The notes beneath the pieces are model-generated. The model ran no database searches. It was not told the origin of the DNA and was given only the letters and a program-made list of their open reading frames with translations. A stretch of 34,121 bases of DNA from a bacterium. Lineage in GTDB: Bacteria; Campylobacterota; Campylobacteria; Campylobacterales; Sulfurovaceae. How positions within the stretch are numbered: the first letter of the stretch is position 1; the number at the start of each line of letters is the position of its first letter. A program made the translations under genes and the position numbers. Of this stretch, positions 1 through 7,883 are shown piece by piece. The stretch spans positions 1 to 34,121 of the forward strand of contig JAHJJU010000067.1 of NCBI GenBank assembly GCA_018822805.1. The letters are read 5' to 3'.

Positions 1-154
1 AATAAAATTTATTAGATTTTATTTATTATCTATCGTTGATTAATATAAAATATTCTTTTATACTGAATGAATGATTTAAACGTAAAGTAAGTCCTTTAAC
101 TTTTTTCCTCTTTTTTTTTGGTAAAATTTGAAAAAAACTTAGGATTCCAAAATT
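1..154. other. Upstream non-coding region of the first gene
   Basis: No gene is seen here. An AT-only inverted repeat (AATAAAAT at 1-8, ATTTTATT at 16-23) could be the terminator of a gene to the left, but it has no GC stem. A T-rich stretch at 103-119 followed by TAAAAT (122-127) is a plausible -10 region for the gene starting at 155. No clear -35 is visible. Low certainty. Confidence 0.3.
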
Positions 155-412
155 ATGCAAAACAGTGAAAAATTAAAAAACTTTTTAACCCTTGAAATTA
201 TTCCGGATTTGGAAGAGGCTATTGATGAGATGTTCTCTATGATCGAAAAAGCAAAAATGGCATCGATAGCAGATAAAGAAGAGTTACAAGAGCTTCAGGA
301 GATGCATGCCGAGTGTAAAGATATTGTTGCTGAAATCGATGCCGGTGATATGCCTGAAGAAGAAGCAGCAGAATTGCTTGAAGAGTTAATGGACATGAAA
401 ACCGAAAAGTAG
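155..412 (+). CDS. Small acidic helical protein of unknown function
   Basis: An 85-residue protein I do not recognise by name. It is strongly acidic, with runs such as EEEAAELLEELMDMK near the C-terminus, and Met/Leu/Glu-rich, which predicts an all-helical soluble protein, possibly a small coiled coil. No signal peptide, Cys pair or known motif is visible. The ATG at 155 follows TTAGGAT at a reasonable ribosome-binding distance. The gene stops only 4 nt before gmhB, so it is probably the first gene of the heptose operon and translationally coupled to gmhB. A role in LPS synthesis is guilt by association only. Confidence 0.7.
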   Translation: MQNSEKLKNFLTLEIIPDLEEAIDEMFSMIEKAKMASIADKEELQELQEMHAECKDIVAEIDAGDMPEEEAAELLEELMDMKTEK

Positions 413-416
413 CGTT

Positions 417-953
417 GTGAAAAAAGCACTTTTCTTGGATCGTGATGGAATTATTAATTTCGACCATGGTTATGTTTCAAAAATTGAAGATTTTGATTTT
501 AATGATGGAATTTTTGAACTTTTAAAACTTTTTTTAAAATATGACTACCAACTTTTTATTGTGACCAATCAGTCCGGAATAGGGCGAGGATACTACACTC
601 AAAATGATTTTGAAGTGTTAACAGCGTGGATGATTGGTGAATTTAAAAAACACAATATTGAGATTCAATCCGTACATCACTGTAATCATGCTCCTGAAAC
701 AAAATGTTATTGTCGTAAACCTGAAACAGGCATGATCGATGAGATTTTAGCCGAACATTCCATTGATTTACAACGTTCATGGATGATTGGTGATAAACAA
801 AGCGACATCGATTTAGCACATAATGCTAAGATATCGCATACCATTGCCATAGGCAAAAGAGAGATAACGAATGCGACTTTATCTTTTAAAACGATTTTAG
901 AGTGTAAAAGATACTTAGAGGAAAATCAAGATATAATTTCTTATGAAATATAA
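417..953 (+). CDS. gmhB: D-glycero-beta-D-manno-heptose 1,7-bisphosphate 7-phosphatase
   Basis: A HAD-superfamily phosphatase of 178 residues, the usual GmhB length. It removes the C7 phosphate of D,D-heptose 1,7-bisphosphate in the cytosolic ADP-heptose pathway. Motif I is LDRDGIIN (nucleophile and acid Asp residues D8 and D10). The TNQSG motif follows, then the GmhB zinc loop CNHAPETKCYC with RKP just after it, and GDKQSDID as the last HAD motif. The start is GTG at 417, 4 nt after the upstream stop, with no strong Shine-Dalgarno, so translation is probably coupled. The 3' end overlaps hldD by 11 nt. Neighbouring hldD, hldE and gmhA complete the pathway, which makes the call firm. Confidence 0.95.
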   Translation: MKKALFLDRDGIINFDHGYVSKIEDFDFNDGIFELLKLFLKYDYQLFIVTNQSGIGRGYYTQNDFEVLTAWMIGEFKKHNIEIQSVHHCNHAPETKCYCRKPETGMIDEILAEHSIDLQRSWMIGDKQSDIDLAHNAKISHTIAIGKREITNATLSFKTILECKRYLEENQDIISYEI

Positions 954-1956
954 CAACATTGACTTTAATAATAAAACGATACTAATCACTGGTGGAGCTG
1001 GATTTATAGGCTCTAATTTGGCTTTTTACTTTCAAGAACATTTCCCTGATGCACACATTGTTGTCTTTGATATTTTTAGATCTGAAGCAACTTTTTCTAA
1101 TGGAAATCTACAGAGTTTTGGACACTATAAAAACCTTATAGGTTTTCATGGTGACATTATTTGTGGAGATTTAAATTCAAAATCAGACCTTGCACAACTC
1201 AACGCTTATAACTTCAATTATATTTTTCATCAAGCTGCCATCTCCGATACACGTGTGTATGATCAAGAGATTATCATGCAGACCAATGTGAACTCTTTTT
1301 ATGACATTTTAGAGAGGGCAAAAAAAGATAATGCTACTTTGGTTTATGCCTCTTCAGCTGCCACGTATGGTTCACAGCCTTCACCTCAAACCGTGGGGAA
1401 AGAAGGGCCTGAAAATCCTTATGGTTTTTCTAAATATGCCATGGATCAAATTGCTTACCGTTATATGCGTGAGAATCCATCAATGAACATCGTAGGTTTA
1501 AAATACTTTAATGTTTATGGTGCAAGAGAGTTTTTTAAAGACAAAACATCCTCAACGGTGATTCAGTTTGGGCATCAAATTCTTGCAGGGAAAAGACCAC
1601 GACTTTTTGAAGGCAGTGATGAGATAGTGAGGGATTTTGTCTATATTAAAGATGTACTTCAAGCCAATATTAAAGCCTGTGATCCTAAAAAATCCGGGGT
1701 TTATAATGTTGGAACATCTAAACCACGTTCATTTCAAGACATAGCCGATATTCTACAAAAAGAGTTGGGAACCGATTATGGTACCGACTATTTTCCTAAT
1801 CCATTTACAGGTTATCAGATGCATACACAAGCAAATATTATAAGCACGAGAGAGTTTTTAGATTATGAACCGGAGTGGGAACTTGAAGAAGGGATTCAAG
1901 ATTATTTATCTGAAATTATACGGATGTATGAAGAAGAAGTAGGGTGCGTTTCCTAA
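943..1956 (+). CDS. hldD: ADP-L-glycero-D-manno-heptose 6-epimerase
   Basis: A short-chain dehydrogenase/epimerase of 337 residues that converts ADP-D,D-heptose to ADP-L,D-heptose, the donor for WaaC and WaaF. The NAD(P)-binding GGAGFIGSN motif lies near residues 17-25, a Ser/Tyr/Lys catalytic set is represented by ASSAATYG and YGFSKYAMD (YxxxK), and the family sequence FNVYGAREFFK is present. It overlaps gmhB by 11 nt. The last five codons (VGCVS) and the TAA stop fall inside a GTAG-type palindrome at 1939-1962, so the extreme C-terminus is probably encoded by a repeat element and not ancestral. Confidence 0.95.
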   Translation: MKYNNIDFNNKTILITGGAGFIGSNLAFYFQEHFPDAHIVVFDIFRSEATFSNGNLQSFGHYKNLIGFHGDIICGDLNSKSDLAQLNAYNFNYIFHQAAISDTRVYDQEIIMQTNVNSFYDILERAKKDNATLVYASSAATYGSQPSPQTVGKEGPENPYGFSKYAMDQIAYRYMRENPSMNIVGLKYFNVYGAREFFKDKTSSTVIQFGHQILAGKRPRLFEGSDEIVRDFVYIKDVLQANIKACDPKKSGVYNVGTSKPRSFQDIADILQKELGTDYGTDYFPNPFTGYQMHTQANIISTREFLDYEPEWELEEGIQDYLSEIIRMYEEEVGCVS

Positions 1957-1962
1957 CGCACC
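1939..1962 (+). repeat. GTAG-foot mini-palindrome at the end of hldD (GGTGC family, copy 1)
   Basis: GTAG is followed directly by the hairpin GGTGCGTT-tcct-AACGCACC, a perfect 8-bp stem with a 4-nt loop. The hldD TAA stop (1954-1956) lies inside the hairpin. Related hairpins with the same GGTGC/GCACC base but a different inner stem occur at 3416-3437 and 19309-19330. There is no T-run, so it is not an ordinary terminator. A REP-type element is the best reading. Confidence 0.7.
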
Positions 1963-1976
1963 GATAAGGAATGTAA

Positions 1977-3413
1977 TTGATCGAATTAAAAAATAAAAAA
2001 CCCAATATTTTAGTGGTGGGTGACCTTATGATCGACCACTACCTTTGGGGAAAGTGTGAACGCATCTCTCCTGAAGCACCCGTACAAGTGGTTGCAGTTG
2101 AAAAAGAGACAGCCGTATTGGGTGGAGCCGGAAATGTGATTAACAACCTTGCTACTTTAAATGCAAAAGTAGATGTCATGAGTGTTATAGGTGATGATGT
2201 CAATGCCATTGAGTTGAGTAAAATGTTAGAAAATATCCATGTCAATACCTCTAACTTAGTGGTTCAAAAGGGACGCAATACTTCTAAAAAAAGTAGAATC
2301 ATCGCTTCTCAACAGCAGGTGGTTCGTTACGACAAAGAGAGTACGGAAGATATTTCTATAGAAGCTCAAGATACAATAGCAGAGCAATTCAGAAAGAATA
2401 TAGCCTCTTATGAAATAATTATTTTATCAGATTATGGAAAAGGTGTCTTAACCAATGACTTAACCCGTACACTGATAGATATTGCTAATGAACATGCTAA
2501 AAAAGTATTGGTTGATCCAAAAGGAGATGACTACACCAAATATTCAGGTTCGTACCTTTTAACACCCAACAAAAAAGAGGCAATTGAAGCTTCACGGGTA
2601 GAAATAAAAGATGAAAAGACACTTTTTGAAGCGATTACGAAACTAAAAGATGAGTGTAATTTAGAAGTTTCGCTTATTACGTTGAGTGAAGATGGAATTG
2701 CTATTTATGATGAAGCTCTACGTAAACACCCGACTGTTGCACGTGAAGTTTATGATGTAACGGGAGCAGGGGATACGGTTATTGCTTCACTTGGATTTTC
2801 ATTGGCATGTGGCTATGATATAGACAAAGCTGTTAAATTTGCCAATCTTGCAGCCGGTGTGGTTGTAGGAAAAATCGGTTCAGCCACAGCAACACTCAAT
2901 GAGATTATCGAGTATGAATCAAGCCTTAATAAATCAACCTCTGATTCACATATTAAGACGCTGGAAGAGATAGAACTCTTAAGTCAAGAGCTTAAGAGAC
3001 GAGGTAAAAAGGTGGTCTTTACCAATGGTTGTTTTGATATTTTACACGTGGGTCATGTCAAGTACTTAGAAGAGGCAAAAAGTTACGGTGATGTATTGAT
3101 TTTAGGGCTTAATAGCGATGAGAGTGTCAGTCGTCTAAAAGGGCCAACACGTCCTGTGAACACAGAAGATGATCGGGCTTACATTTTGGCTTCACTAGAA
3201 GCTGTGGATTATGTGGTAAAATTTTATGACGACACCCCTTATGAACTTATAAAAGCTGTTCAACCTCATATCTTGGTTAAGGGTGGTGATTACGAAGGCA
3301 AAGAGGTTGTGGGTCAAGATATCGCTGATGAACTTAGATTGGTGAATTTTGTTGAGGGAAAAAGCACAACAAAAACAATAGCCAAAATTCAAGGCGAATC
3401 ACTAACTTGTTAA
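1977..3413 (+). CDS. hldE: Bifunctional heptose 7-phosphate kinase / heptose 1-phosphate adenylyltransferase
   Basis: A full-length (478 residue) fusion enzyme. Residues 1 to about 315 form a PfkB/ribokinase kinase domain (GGAGNVINN near the N-terminus, DVTGAGDTV with the catalytic Asp), which phosphorylates D,D-heptose 7-phosphate at C1. The C-terminal domain begins near [15 protein letters not shown] with the nucleotidyltransferase HxGH motif and adds AMP after GmhB has acted. The start is TTG at 1977, with AAGGA at 1966-1970 at correct spacing. The only nearby ATG (1971) runs straight into a stop. A palindrome lies on each side of the gene. Confidence 0.96.
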   Translation: MIELKNKKPNILVVGDLMIDHYLWGKCERISPEAPVQVVAVEKETAVLGGAGNVINNLATLNAKVDVMSVIGDDVNAIELSKMLENIHVNTSNLVVQKGRNTSKKSRIIASQQQVVRYDKESTEDISIEAQDTIAEQFRKNIASYEIIILSDYGKGVLTNDLTRTLIDIANEHAKKVLVDPKGDDYTKYSGSYLLTPNKKEAIEASRVEIKDEKTLFEAITKLKDECNLEVSLITLSEDGIAIYDEALRKHPTVAREVYDVTGAGDTVIASLGFSLACGYDIDKAVKFANLAAGVVVGKIGSATATLNEIIEYESSLNKSTSDSHIKTLEEIELLSQELKRRGKKVVFTNGCFDILHVGHVKYLEEAKSYGDVLILGLNSDESVSRLKGPTRPVNTEDDRAYILASLEAVDYVVKFYDDTPYELIKAVQPHILVKGGDYEGKEVVGQDIADELRLVNFVEGKSTTKTIAKIQGESLTC

Positions 3414-3415
3414 TT

Positions 3416-3437
3416 GTAAGGTGCATTTTAATGCACC
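3416..3437 (+). repeat. Mini-palindrome between hldE and gmhA (GGTGC family, copy 2)
   Basis: GTAA followed by GGTGCATT-tt-AATGCACC, a perfect 8-bp stem 2 nt after the hldE stop. The outer GGTGC/GCACC is shared with copies 1 and 3 while the inner bases differ in a compensated way. It sits just upstream of the gmhA ribosome binding site and lacks a T-run. Confidence 0.65.
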
Positions 3438-3463
3438 ATTCTTATTTAGAGAGGAATATTATT

Positions 3464-4030
3464 ATGAAACAAACAATTATAAATGAATTTGAATCACACT
3501 TAAAAACCATGCAAACGGTTATGGGAACGATGGAAGAAGATTTAGAAAAAGCTTCTGCTTTAGCAGTTGAAGTATTACGACGAGGCAATAAAGTACTACT
3601 TTGTGGTAATGGTGGTTCAGCTGCCGATGCCCAACACATCGCAGCAGAGTTAACAGGGCGTTACAAAACAGAGCGAAGAGGTCTACCGGGAATTGCACTA
3701 ACTACGGATACCTCAGCACTTACAGCCATCGGTAATGATTACGGTTATGATAGAGTATTTGATCGACAAGTAGAAGCGTTAGCCAATAAGGGCGATTTGC
3801 TTATCGGTATTTCTACTTCGGGGAATTCAATGAATGTGGTCTCTGCTTTAAAGTTAGCAAGAGAGATGGGTTGTTCAACATTAGGTTTATCGGGTCGTGA
3901 TGGTGGAGCCATGAATGAAGTATGTGATGTAAATCTTGTTGTTCCTTCAGATAATACCCCTCGTATTCAAGAGATGCATATTTTGTTTGGGCATACGATT
4001 TGTCAGATTATAGATGATGAGTTGTCGTAA
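3464..4030 (+). CDS. gmhA: Sedoheptulose 7-phosphate isomerase
   Basis: A SIS-domain isomerase of 188 residues that makes D,D-heptose 7-phosphate from sedoheptulose 7-phosphate, the first step of the ADP-heptose pathway. Visible motifs are [19 protein letters not shown] (sugar-phosphate binding), STSGNS, and QEMHILFGH, carrying the C-terminal catalytic/metal residues of GmhA. I chose ATG 3464 because GAGGA at 3451-3455 is correctly spaced. A longer reading frame upstream would run through the palindrome at 3416-3437 and adds residues absent from the family. It is the last gene of the heptose operon, followed by a REP doublet. Confidence 0.95.
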   Translation: MKQTIINEFESHLKTMQTVMGTMEEDLEKASALAVEVLRRGNKVLLCGNGGSAADAQHIAAELTGRYKTERRGLPGIALTTDTSALTAIGNDYGYDRVFDRQVEALANKGDLLIGISTSGNSMNVVSALKLAREMGCSTLGLSGRDGGAMNEVCDVNLVVPSDNTPRIQEMHILFGHTICQIIDDELS

Positions 4031-4045
4031 TTATGTTTATGATTT

Positions 4046-4155
4046 GTAGGGACAATCCCCCTGTGGTTGTCCGATATTTGATATTTTAATAGATATCAGT
4101 TTTCAAGCATTTTGGCATTATTGGCATCGGACAAGCACGGGGGCGTTGTCCCTAC
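4046..4155. repeat. REP doublet 1 (BIME-like) between convergent genes
   Basis: The left unit (4046-4072) starts GTAGGGACAA and closes with TTGTCC. The right unit (4129-4155) is its inverse and ends CCCTAC. The intervening segment of about 56 nt is homologous to that of doublet 2 (16581-16691), in opposite orientation. The TAG inside the right foot is the stop codon of waaF on the minus strand. Each unit is a GTAG foot plus hairpin, as in REP sequences handled by RAYT transposases. Confidence 0.85.
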
Positions 4156-5087
4156 AGTTTATGGATTGCGTTTAATACATCCTCAGCTTCAATAAACTTC
4201 ATACATTCATGATGTTTTAATGGACAGGTACGTTTCATACAAGGGCTACACTTCATCTCTTTTTTAACAATAACCCCTTGTGGGTTCATCCATTGTGAGG
4301 TTTCTTTGTCTTTTGTTGGACCAAATATCGCAACCGTTGGTACTTTAAAGGCAGCAGCCACGTGCATCGGTCCACTGTCTCCTGTAACAAATAGATCTAA
4401 GCCTCCTATCTTTTGACACAGCTCTTTGATGCTGGTTTTACCGGCTATGTTGGTACAGTTTGAAACATTTGCTTTTGCAAGCTCTTTTTTTATGTCTTCA
4501 GCCATATCCACTTCTGCAGGACCTCCAAAGATGACAATCTCATATTGATTACTCAACTCTGTAGCCACCTTAGCAAACTTTTCAGGGTACCAACGTTTAG
4601 CAGACCCATACGATGCCCCCGGGTTAATGCCTAAAGTAGGTTTGTCATACTTAAATGGTTCAAAATAGATTTTTAAATCTTGAGCTGATGTGTTTAAATT
4701 AAATGTTTTATTCACAAAGTCATTGTACCGAATGGCTTGGTGAATCACCTCTTTAGTATAGCGTCGATAATACCCTTTTATTATGGCTTTGGTAAACCAA
4801 ATAAAGAGCCGTGAAAAAAAGGTACGCCGAAACGTAATGGCTGTATCAAACGCTCCAAGTTCTTTGGCTTTATTGTACAGCCACTTTAAACGTGAAGATG
4901 ATTTTTTACTTTCATCTAAAACTATTTTTTCTACATTGGGATGCTCTGAAAAAATAGCCGTTGAGACAAATGCACCAAAGATGGTAATTTTGATATCAGG
5001 ATAGGTTTTAATAATGTTCTCGATAGCAGGGGTAGTCATGACACAGTCACCTAACCATGTTGGGATTTCTATTAGGATTTTATTCAT
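4152..5087 (-). CDS. waaF: LPS ADP-heptose:heptosyltransferase II
   Basis: A GT9-family transferase of 311 residues. It adds the second L,D-heptose to the LPS inner core at the cytoplasmic face of the inner membrane. The N-terminus IPTWLGDCVMTTPAI, the acceptor-side NPGASYGSAKRWYPEKFA, the ADP-heptose pocket GDSGPMHVAAAFKVPTVAIFG, and the Cys-rich C-terminal KCSPCMKRTCPLKHHECM are typical of WaaF. The start overlaps the stop of the upstream gene by 1 nt (TAATG). The stop codon TAG is provided by the GTAGGG foot of REP doublet 1, so the last residues may have been changed by the insertion. Confidence 0.93.
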   Translation of the reverse strand: MNKILIEIPTWLGDCVMTTPAIENIIKTYPDIKITIFGAFVSTAIFSEHPNVEKIVLDESKKSSSRLKWLYNKAKELGAFDTAITFRRTFFSRLFIWFTKAIIKGYYRRYTKEVIHQAIRYNDFVNKTFNLNTSAQDLKIYFEPFKYDKPTLGINPGASYGSAKRWYPEKFAKVATELSNQYEIVIFGGPAEVDMAEDIKKELAKANVSNCTNIAGKTSIKELCQKIGGLDLFVTGDSGPMHVAAAFKVPTVAIFGPTKDKETSQWMNPQGVIVKKEMKCSPCMKRTCPLKHHECMKFIEAEDVLNAIHKL

Positions 5088-6187
5088 TATGAGTTCTCCT
5101 CAACCATTTTTTTAAATGCATAAAAAGCTTCTGTTTTACGCAGTTGACCATCTCGATTGTCAATCAGTCCATAACCAGGGGCAATGAGTTGATGCCAAAA
5201 AACTTTCTCTATTTTTTTAGTTTTTAACGCAATTCCAAAATACTCTCTCATGTACTTGGTGTAAAGCTCTTCACTCACACACTCTTTTTCAGAAGTAGGG
5301 GCGTAGGGTGCTGTGCCACTTAAGGGCCAGTTGGCTTCGGTGATGTAGATGGCGTTTTCTGATTTAGAAGAGCTTTTAACAATGGTGTCTAAAAACTCTA
5401 TTTTGTTTTTAAAATCAAAGATGCCCATCTGTGTAGCATAAGGGCTACCACGTCGGTCAACATAGAGTAGGGTGGAAAATTTATCATAGTGTACTTTGTA
5501 GTGGTTAAAGAGGGTACGGATGCTAAAGTGGTACTCAAAGTCAATTACCGATGAACCAATCAGTTTAATGTTTGGGAACTGCTCATCACGTACTTTTTGA
5601 ACCATTTCATAAAATGCCAAATATTCCTCCATAGAGACAAATGACCATTTAATACGGTTAATGGCATTCCCAATTTGAAATTCGTTTGCAATGCCTTGAA
5701 ACTTTTGAAAAATGATGCTGACATCTTGTTTTAATAATTCATGGTCTTCTATATGCTTCCTGTCTTGAATAATGGTGATGAGTAGCTCTTTGTCCTCTCC
5801 AAATCCTTTGGTAAAGTTGACGTAGTCATCAACGTTGTTCATATCATTTAAAAAGACGCGTATCTGTAATGATTTTACATTTAACTCGTTGATGAGTTCG
5901 TATTGAGCTTCGCCTTTGTCAAGGTTGACACATAAACCATAAAAACTTGTATTTTTTGTAGGTTCGATTTTATCGAACGTTAATGTAGATTTTGAATAGC
6001 TGTTTGATAAAATCGAACCTACAGGTTTTAATATAAATTTTAGAAAAAGATAAGGGAAAAAGATGAGGTTTGTGATTATGAGTTTTAAGAAGTCTATTTT
6101 ATGCCCCTTACGTAGAGCTTTTTTATCTTCACGTTTTAGGATAGATGGTTGGTCGGAGTAGTTGTCCCATGGAAAGTTACTGTTCAT
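5087..6187 (-). CDS. Membrane-anchored glycosidase-fold (clan GH-A-like) protein, function unknown
   Basis: 366 residues. A charged N-terminus is followed by one membrane segment (about 33-53), a linker (about 56-80) and a TIM-barrel-like domain. The sequence YITEANWP (E284) resembles the nucleophile strand of clan GH-A glycosidases. FQIGNAIN (172-178) sits where such enzymes have G-N-E with the acid/base Glu, but here it reads G-N-A. That suggests a glycosidase-fold protein without normal hydrolysis, or a wrong alignment on my part. The linker residues 56-77 are encoded by a REP doublet (5958-6022). It sits inside the LPS operon, overlapping the next gene by 1 nt and the previous by 11 nt, so a core or surface-glycan role is likely but inferred. 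Confidence 0.6.
   Translation of the reverse strand: MNSNFPWDNYSDQPSILKREDKKALRKGHKIDFLKLIITNLIFFPYLFLKFILKPVGSILSNSYSKSTLTFDKIEPTKNTSFYGLCVNLDKGEAQYELINELNVKSLQIRVFLNDMNNVDDYVNFTKGFGEDKELLITIIQDRKHIEDHELLKQDVSIIFQKFQGIANEFQIGNAINRIKWSFVSMEEYLAFYEMVQKVRDEQFPNIKLIGSSVIDFEYHFSIRTLFNHYKVHYDKFSTLLYVDRRGSPYATQMGIFDFKNKIEFLDTIVKSSSKSENAIYITEANWPLSGTAPYAPTSEKECVSEELYTKYMREYFGIALKTKKIEKVFWHQLIAPGYGLIDNRDGQLRKTEAFYAFKKMVEENS
5958..6022. repeat. In-frame REP doublet inside the glycosidase-like gene
   Basis: The left unit (5958-5978) is GTAG then GTTCGAT-ttt-ATCGAAC without separation (foot and stem share a G). The right unit (6002-6022) is the inverse, ending ATCGAACCTAC, with one wobble pair. The reading frame of the minus-strand gene stays open through all 65 bp and encodes residues 56-77 between the membrane anchor and the catalytic-like domain. 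Confidence 0.75.
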
Positions 6188-7115
6188 TTATAATTTCCAT
6201 TAACTTCTCTTCAATCGCTTCATAAACTCCTACACCATAATTGACTCCTACTGTAAAGTTATGCTGTCGTGTTTCATCACTAATCGTTCCCCAGCGTTTA
6301 GCTGATGCAAATAAATTGTCTCCAAAAAATGAAAGGGTAGGTGTGTTGGTCATGCCTGCTAGGTGCATAGGCCCTGTGGAGGTACTGATAAAAAGTTTTG
6401 ATGTGGCTATAAAGTGGGTGAAGTCTAAAAGGCTTTTGAAATTGTCTCGAATGGTGGCTTCAAAGTCTAAGTTTTCTTTGATGTAGGCTTTAGAGACATC
6501 ATCGTCGGGACCAAAAGAGAAGACAACTTCAGTTTGTTCGGAAGCTTTTTTTGCTAATTTTAGATAGTCGTCAAGGGTTAAGTTTCCGTCACTGCTTCCA
6601 CCAAAACCTGTGTGGAAGATGATGAAGTTATCTCGTTCCCAAGCTCCAGCTTGGGAACGCATAGGGGCATAGTTTAGCAAAGGTCGTTTGAAATTTAAAA
6701 TTAAGTTTTCATCGAATGCTTTGAGTAGGTCTAGGTTATATTCAAACTCACGTTTTTTGACTTCGCTTCTTCGCTGTTTAACCCGTTTATTAAAAAATAT
6801 TTGTGCAATTTTAGTGGCAGGAGCAATGCGTTTTAGAATGCGTGACTTAAAAAGAACTTTGCCTAAGGTGGTGTCAATGTAGCCTGAGATACTGACATCA
6901 AAATTATACGATTTAATGGTCTGAATTAATGCTTTACTGTCATCGGTATACTCAATCACATCGTCTATGAATTCAAGCTCTTTGGCTAAAGCCACATTGA
7001 CTTTTGAAACCAGCATAACAATTTTATGGTCGGTTTGCTCTTTCAGTACTTTACAAACGGGCAACATGGTAATGAAATCGCCTATTTTGTCGTGGCGTGT
7101 GATGAGTAGGTTCAT
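6177..7115 (-). CDS. GT9-family (heptosyltransferase-like) glycosyltransferase
   Basis: 312 residues with the GT9 two-domain pattern: an N-terminal LLITRHDKIGDFITMLPV loop (cf. WaaC/WaaF) and a C-terminal FISTSTGPMHLAGMTNTPT nucleotide-sugar pocket. FHTGFGGSSDGNL is the central hinge region. It probably transfers a heptose or related sugar to the LPS core, as a third enzyme besides WaaC and WaaF (a WaaQ-like role is possible). The acceptor is not predictable. Residues of about 153-161 (RSQAGAWER) are encoded by an intragenic palindrome at 6634-6659. The 3' end overlaps the next gene by 11 nt, so it belongs to the same operon. Confidence 0.85.
   Translation of the reverse strand: MNLLITRHDKIGDFITMLPVCKVLKEQTDHKIVMLVSKVNVALAKELEFIDDVIEYTDDSKALIQTIKSYNFDVSISGYIDTTLGKVLFKSRILKRIAPATKIAQIFFNKRVKQRRSEVKKREFEYNLDLLKAFDENLILNFKRPLLNYAPMRSQAGAWERDNFIIFHTGFGGSSDGNLTLDDYLKLAKKASEQTEVVFSFGPDDDVSKAYIKENLDFEATIRDNFKSLLDFTHFIATSKLFISTSTGPMHLAGMTNTPTLSFFGDNLFASAKRWGTISDETRQHNFTVGVNYGVGVYEAIEEKLMEIINEQ
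6634..6659. repeat. Perfect 12-bp-stem palindrome inside the GT9 gene
   Basis: CGTTCCCAAGCT-cc-AGCTTGGGAACG, a perfect 12-bp stem with a 2-nt loop, in frame within the coding sequence and encoding RSQAGAWER on the minus strand. Weaker relatives with the same GCTCCAGCTT centre occur at 26521-26552 and 27913-27938. This type of palindrome is well known as a dispersed REP in many bacteria. Confidence 0.75.
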
Positions 7116-7118
7116 GGT

Positions 7119-7883
7119 TTAGTTGCTACCTGTTTTATCTACATTTTGAAGTTCCCAGAGTTTTGCAAACTTTAAGAACATCGAGTAAGCAGCACCTACA
7201 GCAATGATAAATCCCGGCATTCCATCTAAAAACCCTTTTTTGTAGAGGTAAACTTCGAGAAATTTACCTACAGGTTTTAGAAAGAGTTTGAAGTAAGAGA
7301 ACTTTTTTCCGTTGTTGTTCAAATCTTCAGCCATAATGGAGGAGTAGGAGTTGTTGGTGTCGATGTTGTGCCGTAAATCTTTAAAAACATAGTGTTTTAA
7401 GTCGCCTTCTAACATACCTACCTTACCATCGACAATGACCTTGTCATGAGGGTTGTATCCACCCCAATGAGCATGTTGTTTGTTGAAAAAACGTATCTTT
7501 TTATCAGGATACCATCCTCCATGGCGAATCCATTTTCCAAGATGGAAACTGACGCGTTTCATCTCGTAAGCTTCATACGCTAAAGGGTTTTTAATAAGTT
7601 CAAGTATGGAAGTTCGTAATTCTTCAGACACTTCTTCATCGGCATCGAGGCTGAGTACCCAGTCGTGTGTACAATGGTCAACGGCTAGTTGTTTTTGGTT
7701 GATGTGTCCTAAGAATTTTTGGTCAATGACTTTAGCCCCAAGCTCTCTAGCGATGGCACAGGTATTGTCAGAACTTAAAGAGTCGACAATGACAATTTCA
7801 TCGACAAAGTCCAAGCTGTCCATACATCGTTTGATGTTTTTCTCTTCGTTATAGGTTATGATGGCTGCTGAAATTTTTATCAC
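7119..7883 (-). CDS. GT2-family glycosyltransferase, WaaE/KdtX type
   Basis: 254 residues with a GT-A fold. ISAAIITYNEEKNIKRCMDS opens the nucleotide-binding domain, IVDSLSSDNT and LSLDADEEV carry the DXD-type metal/UDP site, and PHDKVIVDGKVGML plus the C-terminal KKGFLDGMPGFI are typical of the WaaE group, which adds beta-glucose to the inner-core heptose. The C-terminal hydrophobic part probably associates with the membrane. It overlaps the upstream kinase gene by 4 nt and ends 3 nt before the GT9 start, so it is co-translated within the LPS operon. The precise sugar is inferred. Confidence 0.85.
   Translation of the reverse strand: MIKISAAIITYNEEKNIKRCMDSLDFVDEIVIVDSLSSDNTCAIARELGAKVIDQKFLGHINQKQLAVDHCTHDWVLSLDADEEVSEELRTSILELIKNPLAYEAYEMKRVSFHLGKWIRHGGWYPDKKIRFFNKQHAHWGGYNPHDKVIVDGKVGMLEGDLKHYVFKDLRHNIDTNNSYSSIMAEDLNNNGKKFSYFKLFLKPVGKFLEVYLYKKGFLDGMPGFIIAVGAAYSMFLKFAKLWELQNVDKTGSN

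Noticed and set aside
3407-3463. Upstream extension of gmhA
   Set aside because: It runs through the GGTGC palindrome. The ATG at 3464 has a good GAGGA and fits the family N-terminus.
7263-7285. AAAACCTGTAGGT in the WaaE-type gene considered as a further REP foot
   Set aside because: The same 13 bases precede the hairpin in the glycosidase-like gene, but no hairpin follows here, and the encoded KPVG is ordinary for the WaaE family.
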